A stretch of DNA of 5,245 nucleotides from an uncultured Clostridia bacterium (lineage in GTDB: Bacteria; Bacillota; Clostridia; Oscillospirales; Acutalibacteraceae). Within the stretch, counting starts at the first letter, position 1. The number at the start of each line of letters is the position of its first letter. The stretch covers positions 1 through 5,245 of the forward strand of contig CANQSG010000133.1 in assembly GCA_947626485.1 (NCBI GenBank), given 5' to 3'. The position numbers were made by a program, and so were the translations under genes. Of this stretch, positions 1 to 5,245 are shown piece by piece. Under the pieces are notes generated by a model. That model saw only the letters and a program-made list of their open reading frames with translations, had not been told where the DNA came from and made no database searches.

Positions 1-385
1 GGACAACGCCTATACCTTTTCGGGACAGTGCCGGGACTATCTTTCCGACGCGTCTCGCCGCCGCGACTGGCTGCGGCTGACGAATTTCATCCGGCCGGAG
101 GACGTCGCCCTCTACGAGCCGTATTACGACGGGCTCAAGCTGGCGACGCGGGTGCATTCCGACCCCGTGCGGGTGCTGCGCGCCTATCTCGCCGGGCATT
201 ACGGCGGCAGTCTGCCCGCCCTGCTCGAGCCCGACCACAGCGCGCTGTTTTACCCGCAGGTGCTCGAAAACAGCCGCATTCCCGCCGATTTCACAAAAAA
301 AGCGGCGACCTGTAACCGCCGCTGCGCCGACTGCCACATTTGCGCCGACGCGCTCGAACAGGCCGCGATCACCCTACAAGAATAG
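1..385 (+). CDS. C-terminal fragment of a possible U32-peptidase-like protein with a terminal Cys cluster (partial, 5' end outside window)
   Basis: The frame is open from base 2 to the TAG at 383-385, giving the last 127 residues of a longer protein. The visible part reads DNAYTFSGQCRDYLSDA, then a segment NFIRPEDVALYEPYYDGLKLATR, then a Tyr/Gly-rich stretch (YLAGHYGGSLPALLEPDHSALFYP) and a C-terminal CNRRCADCHIC cluster (Cys codons at 311, 323, 332 and 341). The 'IRPED..xYE..xDxxKLAxR' pattern resembles the region after the cysteine-containing core of U32-peptidase-like (collagenase-like, UbiU/UbiV-related) proteins, several of which carry a [4Fe-4S] cluster. That family call is from memory of motif style and is tentative. 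The spacing C-x3-C-x2-C-x2-C could bind Fe-S or zinc. Gene 2 begins 20 nt downstream, so co-transcription is likely. The alternative is an uncharacterised Fe-S or radical-SAM-associated protein. That it is a real coding end is much surer than its family. Confidence 0.68.
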   Translation, partial: DNAYTFSGQCRDYLSDASRRRDWLRLTNFIRPEDVALYEPYYDGLKLATRVHSDPVRVLRAYLAGHYGGSLPALLEPDHSALFYPQVLENSRIPADFTKKAATCNRRCADCHICADALEQAAITLQE

Positions 386-392
386 AAAGGAC

Positions 393-397
393 AGGAG
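393..397 (+). promoter_or_regulatory. Shine-Dalgarno for the first QueG/RdhA-like gene
   Basis: AGGAG lies 8 nt upstream of the ATG at 406. It selects this start over the in-frame upstream ATG at 340, which would lie inside the preceding gene and add 22 residues unlike the family N-terminus. Confidence 0.75.
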
Positions 398-405
398 CAA
401 CCCTT

Positions 406-1488
406 ATGTTGACAAGCGCCAGAATCAAAGAGGCCGCCCTTGCCGCCGGAGCCGACGCCTGCGGGATCGCCCCCGTTTCGCGCATGGAGGGCGCGCCGGA
501 CGAGATGAATCCGATGCTGCTCTTCCCCGGCGTGAAAAGCATGATCGGCTTCGTCTTCCGCATTCCGCGCGGCGTCCAGCGCGGCATCGAGGAGGGCACG
601 CAGTTTTATCAATACCCCTCGATGGCATACGGCGGCATCAATGAGATCTTCGCCCCCGCCGTGCTTTACAGCGTCGGCAAGGTCATCGAGGACGAAGGCT
701 ATGAGGCCTTTGTCTACCGCAACACCGGCGCGCGGGGCAGCGTTTCGGACATGGACGGCTCCGCCGGCAACACCCTTTCGCCCGAGGAGCAGATCGAGGT
801 CAACGAAAACGCCAAGACCTCGACGGCGCACCACCGCAACGTCCAGTTCACCCGGCCGACCCGCCCCGAAAACACCGCGCCCGACCTGCAATTCCATTTC
901 CGCCTCGCGGCGGTCGCCTGCGGCCTCGGCGAGATCGGCTGGAGCAAAATGCTCTTAACGCCCCAGTTCGGTCCGCTGCAGCGCGTCGCCTTTCTGTTCA
1001 CCGACGCCGAGCTCGAATACGACGAGATGTACAGCGGCCCGCCGCTCTGCCGCAAATGCGGCGCCTGCGTGCGCGAGTGCCCCGGCGGCTGCATCCCCTC
1101 GATCCAGTCCGGCAAAAAGGTCACCGTCGACCTCGCCGGCAAAATCTGCGAGTGGGGCGACATCGACATGTGGCGGTGCTACGCCTTTTATACCCACGCC
1201 GGGCGCTATTACAACCCGTTTGTGCCGAAAGAGGTTTTCGACAAGAACGAGGACGGCGCGCTCGACCTGCTCGAGGGCGTGACCGACGTCGCGAACGAGC
1301 AGGAGATCATGAAGGTCTACACCGCGCTGCAAAAGTATTTCCCGAGCTGGGTCGGGTACAACATGGCGAAATGCGGCGGCTGTATCCGCGCCTGCGTGCA
1401 CATGCTCGAACACAAGGGCGGCTGCATGGAGGGTCGGTTCGAGACCCCGCTGCGCACCCGCAAAAAGGCATGGAGGCTCGACCGCTGA
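406..1488 (+). CDS. Double-[4Fe-4S] oxidoreductase, QueG/reductive-dehalogenase-like (paralogue A, 360 aa)
   Basis: Predicted cytoplasmic redox enzyme of the COG1600-type superfamily, whose known members (QueG, RdhA) use cobalamin plus two [4Fe-4S] clusters for reductive chemistry. The N-terminus (residues 6-24, 'RIKEAALAAGADACGIAPV') matches the helix and 'GI' strand that open QueG. Residues 60-70 carry the paralogue motif G-x-EEG-TQFYQY. Residues 168-200 (AAVACGLGEIG, LLTPQFGP, FLFTD) match the RdhA/QueG core. Fe-S ligands follow: C215, C218, C221 and C225-P, then W256-R-C258, then C323, C326 and C330, which is the QueG order. Two regions are longer than in paralogues B and C: residues about 105-160 (Ser/Thr/Asn-rich, His142-His143) and about 280-315 between the clusters. 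C229, C248 and C340 are extra cysteines. There is no signal peptide and no C-terminal repeat domain as in full-length QueG. The stop overlaps the cupin start by one base (TGATG). The substrate is unknown and cobalamin binding is inferred from family only. Confidence 0.88.
   Translation: MLTSARIKEAALAAGADACGIAPVSRMEGAPDEMNPMLLFPGVKSMIGFVFRIPRGVQRGIEEGTQFYQYPSMAYGGINEIFAPAVLYSVGKVIEDEGYEAFVYRNTGARGSVSDMDGSAGNTLSPEEQIEVNENAKTSTAHHRNVQFTRPTRPENTAPDLQFHFRLAAVACGLGEIGWSKMLLTPQFGPLQRVAFLFTDAELEYDEMYSGPPLCRKCGACVRECPGGCIPSIQSGKKVTVDLAGKICEWGDIDMWRCYAFYTHAGRYYNPFVPKEVFDKNEDGALDLLEGVTDVANEQEIMKVYTALQKYFPSWVGYNMAKCGGCIRACVHMLEHKGGCMEGRFETPLRTRKKAWRLDR
1472..1476 (+). promoter_or_regulatory. Shine-Dalgarno inside paralogue A for the cupin gene
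   Basis: GGAGG ends 11 nt before the ATG at 1488, a slightly long spacing. It sits within the last codons of paralogue A, so cupin translation is probably coupled to it. Confidence 0.55.
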
Positions 1489-1871
1489 TGCAGACTTATT
1501 CCTACACCGGCGACGATTTCCGCGTCCTGCTGGAATCGGGCGACTGGAAGATCGGCCTGCTGCGCTACGCCGACCGCTTCGCCCGCCCCGACCGCTTCGA
1601 GCGCCACCTGCAAACCGACGAGGCCTTCGCCCTGCTGCGCGGCAGCGCGACGCTCTACGTCAGACGCGACGAAAAAATCGAATCCGCGCCGCTGCTTGCC
1701 GGGCAGGTCATCCTCGTCCCGGCGGGCGAATGGCACCAGATCGTCGTCTCGCGCGACGCCGACGTGCTGGTCGTCGAAAACCGGGACACGAGCGCCGCAA
1801 ACACCGAAAAGGATCCCCCGCTTTTTGCGGGACAAACGCCATCCACAGGGAGGAAAACCGTATGCCCTTAA
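1488..1871 (+). CDS. Small single-domain cupin protein (127 aa)
   Basis: A mono-cupin with both conserved motifs recognisable. Motif 1 is H40-x4-E45-x6-G52 (HLQTDEAFALLRG); the first His of the usual HxH is Glu38 here. Motif 2 is G72-x5-P78-x-G80-x2-H83 (GQVILVPAGEWH). H40, E45 and H83 are the likely metal ligands. The fold is complete by about residue 96; the last 30 residues (after VVENRDTS) are a polar, probably unstructured tail ending TVCP. The length is normal for a stand-alone cupin. Such proteins range from sugar or small-molecule isomerases and dioxygenases to binding or sensor proteins, so no reaction can be assigned. The start at 1488 overlaps the previous stop by one base. Its own end overlaps the next gene by 10 nt, placing it in one operon between two paralogous Fe-S enzymes. 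A role in binding the same substrate or as a metal-dependent isomerase or lyase is inference only. Confidence 0.85.
   Translation: MQTYSYTGDDFRVLLESGDWKIGLLRYADRFARPDRFERHLQTDEAFALLRGSATLYVRRDEKIESAPLLAGQVILVPAGEWHQIVVSRDADVLVVENRDTSAANTEKDPPLFAGQTPSTGRKTVCP
1848..1853 (+). promoter_or_regulatory. Shine-Dalgarno inside the cupin gene for paralogue B
   Basis: GGGAGG lies 8 nt before the ATG at 1862, within the cupin tail. It fixes the paralogue B start, which would otherwise extend upstream in frame to 1730. Confidence 0.78.
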
Positions 1872-2770
1872 CCGCATCCGCCATCAAGCAAGCCGCGAAG
1901 GAGCTGGGCGCGCCGGTCTGCGGCGTCGGCTCGCTGTCCCTGTTCGACGGCGAAAATCCCCAGCGCGACCCGCGCAGCATCCTGCCCCACGCGAAATGTA
2001 TCATCGGCTTCGGCTTCCCCGTGCCGAAGGGGTTGTACCTGACGATGGATCGCGGCTCGCAATATTATACTTACACGACGATCGGCGTCAAGTACATCGA
2101 CGAGGAGCTCGCCGAAATTTTCCTGCTGAAGATCGGCGGGATGATCGAGAATTACGGCTACGACGCCTGCCTGCAAAAGGCGATCCCCAACCTGCGCATT
2201 CAGGGCGACAAGACGACCAACCCCGAGGTCAAGGACACCTATGAGCTCGTCCACGCCGTCGCCGTCGAGCCCGGCAAGCCGGTGCCCGACGTCATTCTCG
2301 ATTTCGGCAAAGCCGCCATGGCGTGCGGCATCGGAAGCCCGGGGCTGGGAGGCAAAATTCTGCACCCCGATTTCGGCCCCTTTATCCGCTATTGCTTTCT
2401 CATCACCGACGCCCCGCTCGAGACCGACCCCCCGCTGACCGAGCCGCTCTGCGACCGCTGCGGCGCCTGCGCTTCCGCCTGCCCCGGCGGCGCGATCTCG
2501 GAGGATGGGCTCGACAGCTGGCAGTGCGCCGTCTATTACAAGGGCGCCCACCGCTCGAACCCGTTTCAAACCGACGATTTCCTGCGCGACGACCCGCGGC
2601 GGGACGAAATTCTCGACGGAAAAGCGCGCTTTGACGCCGATTCGGCGCGGGCGCTGTTCGAACAGATGCACTTTCTGCCCGACACCCAGTGGGGCTATGC
2701 GCCCTGCCTGTGCGGCCGGAAATGCGACGTCGCCTGTTACCGGCACCTGAAAGGAGCGAACGCCCTGTGA
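1862..2770 (+). CDS. Double-[4Fe-4S] oxidoreductase, QueG/reductive-dehalogenase-like (paralogue B, 302 aa)
   Basis: Second member of the local reductase family. The N-terminal 'AAKELGAPVCGVGSL' (residues 11-25) and 'LPHAKCIIGFGFPVPKG' (41-57) match the QueG-type start of the catalytic region. Residues 65-76 read GSQYYTYTTIGV, the paralogue motif. Core block: AC155-GIG, then LHPDFGP (167-173), R176 and TD183. Fe-S ligands: C197, C200, C203 and C207-P, then W220-Q-C222, then C282, C284 and C288. In this last set the first two cysteines are spaced C-x-C instead of C-x-x-C, unlike paralogues A and C and unlike QueG. C292 is an additional cysteine shared with paralogue C (CDVAC). The protein ends just after the last cluster, with no HEAT-like domain. 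A segment with TTNPEVKDTYELV (about 120-132) parallels TNPEVAYDAIY in paralogue C. It is soluble and cytoplasmic by sequence. Electron transfer through the clusters to an active site is inferred; the substrate is unknown. Confidence 0.88.
   Translation: MPLTASAIKQAAKELGAPVCGVGSLSLFDGENPQRDPRSILPHAKCIIGFGFPVPKGLYLTMDRGSQYYTYTTIGVKYIDEELAEIFLLKIGGMIENYGYDACLQKAIPNLRIQGDKTTNPEVKDTYELVHAVAVEPGKPVPDVILDFGKAAMACGIGSPGLGGKILHPDFGPFIRYCFLITDAPLETDPPLTEPLCDRCGACASACPGGAISEDGLDSWQCAVYYKGAHRSNPFQTDDFLRDDPRRDEILDGKARFDADSARALFEQMHFLPDTQWGYAPCLCGRKCDVACYRHLKGANAL
2750..2756 (+). promoter_or_regulatory. Shine-Dalgarno inside paralogue B supporting a GTG start for paralogue C
   Basis: AAAGGAG ends 10 nt before GTG at 2767. 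An ATG further upstream in frame, at 2689, would give a 26-residue Arg/Pro-rich extension unlike the paralogues. The GTGA overlap (GTG 2767-2769, TGA 2768-2770) is a typical coupled junction. Confidence 0.75.
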
Positions 2771-3717
2771 AGGAGGAAATCCGCCGCATCGCGCGGGAAA
2801 ATTTCGCCGACCTCGTCGGCTTCGCACCGGCCGACCGCTTCGCGCCCGACGACCCCGTTTTCCGCATCTTCCCCGGCACGAAAACCGTGATCGCGCTGGC
2901 GTTCCGGGTGCTGCGCGGCTGCTACCGCGGCACCGAGGAGGGCACGACCTATTATCAATACACCACCATGGGCGTCGAAAACATGGAGGAAACGATCCTG
3001 CCGATGGCACTTTGGAAGGTCTCGGTCTGGCTCGAATCACAGGGCTACGTCGCCGTCCCCCAGCGCCGCCACCAGCAGATCATGGCTGAGCCCGACAGCA
3101 CCAACCCCGAGGTCGCCTACGACGCGATCTATCGCGGGCGGACGGCGGAAAATCAGATGGATTTCCTGTCCGCCGCCGTCGCCTGCGGCATCGGCGAAAA
3201 GGGGCTGAGCGGGTCGCTGCTCACGCCGGAATTCGGCCCGATGGTGCGTTGGGCGTTCGTCTTGACCGACGCCGTCATCGAGCCCGACGACCTGCGCGAG
3301 CCGACGCTCTGCGACGCCTGCGGCAAGTGCGTTTCCGCCTGCCCGGGTCACGCCATCGCCCCCGACGGCACCCGCGACCCCTGGCAGTGCGCGGTCTATT
3401 ACAACGGCGCGAACGGCACGAAAAACCCCTTTATGCCGCCCGACGCCTTCGCCGACTGCCCCGACCGCCTCGAAATTATTGCGGGGGAAGCCGACCTGAC
3501 GCCCGAGCGGGCGCGGGAAATTCTCGACCGCATCTATTTCTACCCGCCGGCGCAGCACGCCTATCCCTGCTCGATCTGCGGCAAGGCCTGCGACGTCGCC
3601 TGCTATTGCCACCTCGAGGAAAAGGGCGTTCTGACACGCAAATTCCACCGTCCCTTCCGCGAGCGCGAGCCGTGGGCATTTTCGGTTGACGATTTCAAAA
3701 TTCCGCAGACGAAATAG
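2767..3717 (+). CDS. Double-[4Fe-4S] oxidoreductase, QueG/reductive-dehalogenase-like (paralogue C, 316 aa, GTG start)
   Basis: Third member of the local family and closest to paralogue B. It opens KEEIRRIARENFADLVGFAPADRF, a QueG-like N-terminus about 3-5 residues shorter than its sisters. Residues 55-70 (GTEEGTTYYQYTTMGV) carry the paralogue motif. The core is AC140-GIG, LLTPEFGP (151-158), R161 and TD168. Fe-S ligands: C182, C185, C188 and C192-P, then W207-Q-C208, then C268, C271 and C275 (CSICGKAC, the QueG-like CxxCxxxC). C279 and C281 are extra. A basic and aromatic C-terminal tail (about residues 290-316, TRKFHRPFREREPWAF) follows the last cluster and is absent from B. There is no signal peptide and no membrane segment. 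The 4-nt overlap with paralogue B suggests balanced expression and possibly a heteromeric complex, which is inference. A 37-nt gap with no hairpin separates it from the PHP gene. Confidence 0.87.
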   Translation: MKEEIRRIARENFADLVGFAPADRFAPDDPVFRIFPGTKTVIALAFRVLRGCYRGTEEGTTYYQYTTMGVENMEETILPMALWKVSVWLESQGYVAVPQRRHQQIMAEPDSTNPEVAYDAIYRGRTAENQMDFLSAAVACGIGEKGLSGSLLTPEFGPMVRWAFVLTDAVIEPDDLREPTLCDACGKCVSACPGHAIAPDGTRDPWQCAVYYNGANGTKNPFMPPDAFADCPDRLEIIAGEADLTPERAREILDRIYFYPPAQHAYPCSICGKACDVACYCHLEEKGVLTRKFHRPFREREPWAFSVDDFKIPQTK

Positions 3718-3740
3718 CCACGCGCCCCGACGCCTGCTTG

Positions 3741-3748
3741 AAAAGGAG
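3741..3748 (+). promoter_or_regulatory. Shine-Dalgarno for the PHP-domain gene
   Basis: AAAAGGAG ends 6 nt before the ATG at 3755. It picks this start over the in-frame ATG at 3686 inside paralogue C. The rest of the 37-nt spacer shows no promoter-like or terminator-like structure. Confidence 0.75.
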
Positions 3749-3754
3749 TTTACC

Positions 3755-4561
3755 ATGCGCTTTGTCGTCGATCAGGACTACCACATTCATTCTCGCCTTT
3801 CGCTCTGCTCGGGCGACCCCGCGCAGACGCCCGCCCGCATTCTGCAATATGCAAAGGACGCCGGGCTCACGGACGTCATCCTGACGGATCACCACTGGGA
3901 CGAGACCGTGCCGAAAAGCAGCCCGTCCGACTGGTACGACGCGCAGGATTACGCCCACATCGCGCAGAGCCTGCCGCTGCCGCAGACGGAGGGCATTCGC
4001 TTCCGCTTCGGGTGTGAAATCGACCTCGACAAGGCCTGCACCCTCGGCATGGCGAAGGCACATTTCGACCGCTTCGCCCTCGTCATCATCCCGACGACCC
4101 ACCTGCACATGGACGGGTTTACGATCGACGTGCCCGCCTCGTTCGAGCGTCGCGCCGAACTCTGGGTCGAACGGCTCGACGCCGTGCTCGATATGGACTT
4201 GCCCTTCCGCAAGATCGGCATCGCCCACCCGGCGCTCGTCGGCCTGTCCGGCGCCCATCCCCCGCACGCCGAGGTCGAAATTCTCGACCGGATCCCCGAC
4301 AGCGCGCTCGAACGCCTCTTTCACCGCGCCGCCGCCCTCGGGGTCGGCGTCGAGCTCAACTTCCCGCTTGAGACCTATTCGCCGCAGCAGCTGCCCGCCG
4401 TTTTGCGCATTTACCGCATCGCGAAGGCCTGCGGCTGCAAGTTCTATTTCGGCTCCGACGCCCACACCCCCGCCGATTTCGCACCCATCCCCGCCCGCTT
4501 TGAACGCATCGTTGACCTGCTGGAGCTGACCGAAGACGACAAGTTCCGGCCGGAAGAATAA
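3755..4561 (+). CDS. PHP-domain metal-dependent hydrolase (268 aa)
   Basis: Member of the PHP (polymerase and histidinol phosphatase) superfamily, which hydrolyses phosphoesters at a two- or three-metal site. The ligand motifs appear in family order: H10-I-H12 (DYHIHS), D21 as a possible early Asp, T44-D45-H46-H47, E88 (GCEID), H116 and H118 (TTHLH), H158 (GIAHP), and D235 with H237 (SDAHT). The set looks complete, so an active enzyme is expected. Length is close to histidinol-phosphatase (HisK/HisJ-like) proteins. No other histidine biosynthesis gene is visible, so HisK is not called; a phosphatase or phosphodiesterase acting on a sugar or nucleotide phosphate is equally possible. It lies 37 nt after paralogue C and 25 nt before the DUF5696-like gene, in the same direction. 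It is probably co-transcribed and may remove phosphate from the pathway's substrate or product (inference). Confidence 0.9.
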   Translation: MRFVVDQDYHIHSRLSLCSGDPAQTPARILQYAKDAGLTDVILTDHHWDETVPKSSPSDWYDAQDYAHIAQSLPLPQTEGIRFRFGCEIDLDKACTLGMAKAHFDRFALVIIPTTHLHMDGFTIDVPASFERRAELWVERLDAVLDMDLPFRKIGIAHPALVGLSGAHPPHAEVEILDRIPDSALERLFHRAAALGVGVELNFPLETYSPQQLPAVLRIYRIAKACGCKFYFGSDAHTPADFAPIPARFERIVDLLELTEDDKFRPEE

Positions 4562-4573
4562 AAACGAAAAAAC

Positions 4574-4579
4574 AGGAGG
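4574..4579 (+). promoter_or_regulatory. Shine-Dalgarno for the DUF5696-like gene
   Basis: AGGAGG lies 7 nt before the ATG at 4587, in a 25-nt A-rich spacer after the PHP stop. No hairpin is present, so no terminator separates the two genes. Confidence 0.8.
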
Positions 4580-4586
4580 AATCCGC

Positions 4587-5245
4587 ATGATACAAGCCAT
4601 TCTGCTCGACGGGTCGACCCGCGCGTTGACCCCCGAAATCACGACGCAGGGCGACTGCACGACCCTCACGCTGCCGAAGGAAACCGACACCTCCGCGGTG
4701 CGCGAGATCTGCTTCGAATACCTCGAAGACCTCGCCCGCGACGGGGACGAGGGCTATTTTCTCATCCCCAACGAGGGCATGCTCTGTACCTTCTGCGGCC
4801 ACAAGGACGAGGAATTCGTCTCCCAGAAATACGCCATGCCGGTGTTCGGCGTCAAGACGCGGCGGCAGAGCTACCTCGCCGTCGTCGCCGGGATGGCATA
4901 CGGGTACGAGCTCGTCTGCGGCGTGCGCGACGGGAAGTATTACATCTATCCCCGCTTCCGCCTCGACGGTGCGCCGCTCGCGGAGGCGATCAAAATCCAC
5001 TATTTTCGCCTTTCGGAAGCCGACGCCGACTATTCCGGCATGGCGCGGCGCTACCGCCGGTATCAGCTCGAGCGGGGAGAGATTCGCCCGTTACAGGAGC
5101 GGATGCGCGAGCGCGAGACGCTCGATTACGCCGCGAATTCCGTGCTGGTGCGCGTGCGGCTCGGCTGGAAGCCCGTCCCGCCCGAGATTCTGCACCAGAC
5201 GCCCGAAAACGAGGCCGAGATGCACGTCGCCTGCACCTTTGCGCG
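4587..5245 (+). CDS. DUF5696/glycosidase-like protein, N-terminal 219 residues (partial, 3' end outside window)
   Basis: The frame is open from ATG 4587 to the window end. Residues 55-64 (EGYFLIPNEG) correspond to the 'GY.LIPdGsGaL' turn common in DUF5696 proteins. They are followed by YAMPVFGVKT, a beta-rich segment (SYLAVVAGMAYGYELVCGV, YYIYPRFRL) and D146-ADYSGMARRYRRY, a strong match in style to the 'DYsGMA..YR.Y' signature of that family. The last part (W194-KPVPPEILHQTPENEAEMHVACTFA) looks like the transition into a TIM-barrel-type catalytic domain, which would lie outside the window. DUF5696 proteins are often annotated as glycoside-hydrolase-like and sit near carbohydrate uptake genes; no activity is established that I can rely on. 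There is no signal peptide at the start (MIQAILLDGST), so this one appears cytoplasmic and would act on imported substrate. Family assignment is by memory of motifs. Confidence 0.72.
   Translation, partial: MIQAILLDGSTRALTPEITTQGDCTTLTLPKETDTSAVREICFEYLEDLARDGDEGYFLIPNEGMLCTFCGHKDEEFVSQKYAMPVFGVKTRRQSYLAVVAGMAYGYELVCGVRDGKYYIYPRFRLDGAPLAEAIKIHYFRLSEADADYSGMARRYRRYQLERGEIRPLQERMRERETLDYAANSVLVRVRLGWKPVPPEILHQTPENEAEMHVACTFA

Noticed and set aside
28..315. Plus-strand 95-codon frame near the left edge
   Set aside because: Arg/Ala/Pro-rich out-of-frame shadow of gene 1, whose own frame has protein-like composition and a Cys cluster.
406..1488. Calling paralogue A (or B, C) queG or rdhA
   Set aside because: The Fe-S layout is QueG-like and the GLGEIG...LLTP..GP block is RdhA-like. 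However, the C-terminal repeat domain, Tat signal and RdhB neighbour are all absent, so a specific symbol would overstate what is seen.
1868..3040. Long minus-strand open frame of 390 codons opposite paralogues B and C
   Set aside because: Arg/Gly/Ala-rich product with no recognisable motif, lying opposite two genes with clear family motifs. Antisense openness is common at this GC content.
3718..3754. Possible promoter or terminator in the longest intergenic gap
   Set aside because: No stem-loop with a T-run and no paired -35/-10 elements; only the ribosome binding site is evident.
3512..4290. Repeated 14-mer GAAATTCTCGACCG in paralogue C and the PHP gene
   Set aside because: It encodes the common peptide E-I-L-D-R in both genes using favoured codons; no flanking similarity, so not a repeat element.
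3755..4561. Calling the PHP protein histidinol phosphatase (hisK/hisJ)
   Set aside because: The metal motifs fit, but they are common to the whole PHP superfamily and no histidine pathway gene is present.
3695..4690. Minus-strand open frame of 331 codons opposite the PHP gene
   Set aside because: It mirrors the PHP codon pattern, has no motif and no convincing ribosome binding site, and would span three well-supported + strand genes.

Overview
The window is a gene-dense, GC-rich stretch with every supportable gene on the + strand. Junctions are very tight (overlaps of 1, 10 and 4 nt; gaps of 20, 37 and 25 nt), and strong purine-rich Shine-Dalgarno sequences (GGAGG type) precede the starts. 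With the oxygen-sensitive-looking iron-sulfur proteins and a DUF5696-like protein at the right end, this suggests an anaerobic, high-GC Clostridia-type Firmicute (Oscillospiraceae/Christensenellales-like, gut or sediment). That placement is inference from style and gene content; there is no phylogenetic marker in the window.

Layout, left to right: (1) the C-terminal part of a protein ending in a Cys cluster, possibly U32-peptidase-like (1-385). (2) A 360-residue double-[4Fe-4S] oxidoreductase of the epoxyqueuosine reductase (QueG)/reductive dehalogenase (RdhA) superfamily (406-1488). (3) A small single-domain cupin (1488-1871). (4) A second QueG/RdhA-like protein of 302 residues (1862-2770). 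(5) A third of 316 residues with a GTG start (2767-3717). (6) A PHP-domain metal-dependent hydrolase (3755-4561). (7) The N-terminal part of a DUF5696/glycosidase-like protein running off the right edge (4587-5245). No promoter, terminator, RNA gene, mobile element or CRISPR array is visible; the transcript probably starts upstream and continues downstream.

The centre of interest is genes 2-5. Three divergent paralogues of one Fe-S oxidoreductase family are translationally coupled, with a cupin between the first two. Each has an N-terminal catalytic-type region ending in a G-[LI]-G ... LLTP-x-FGP ... TD block, as in RdhA and QueG. Each then has eight cysteines laid out as in QueG (CxxCxxCxxxCP, then W-x-C, then a CxxCxxxC-like set). 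They lack the C-terminal repeat domain of full-length QueG, have no Tat signal and no RdhB-like anchor gene, and keep a private family motif (G-[ST]-x-[FY]-Y-x-Y). They are therefore probably neither housekeeping QueG nor respiratory dehalogenases. They look like a set of cytoplasmic, possibly cobalamin-dependent reductases for an unknown substrate. The cupin, the PHP hydrolase and the glycosidase-like protein are plausible partners in handling a small organic (perhaps sugar- or phosphate-bearing) substrate, but the sequence does not reveal which.
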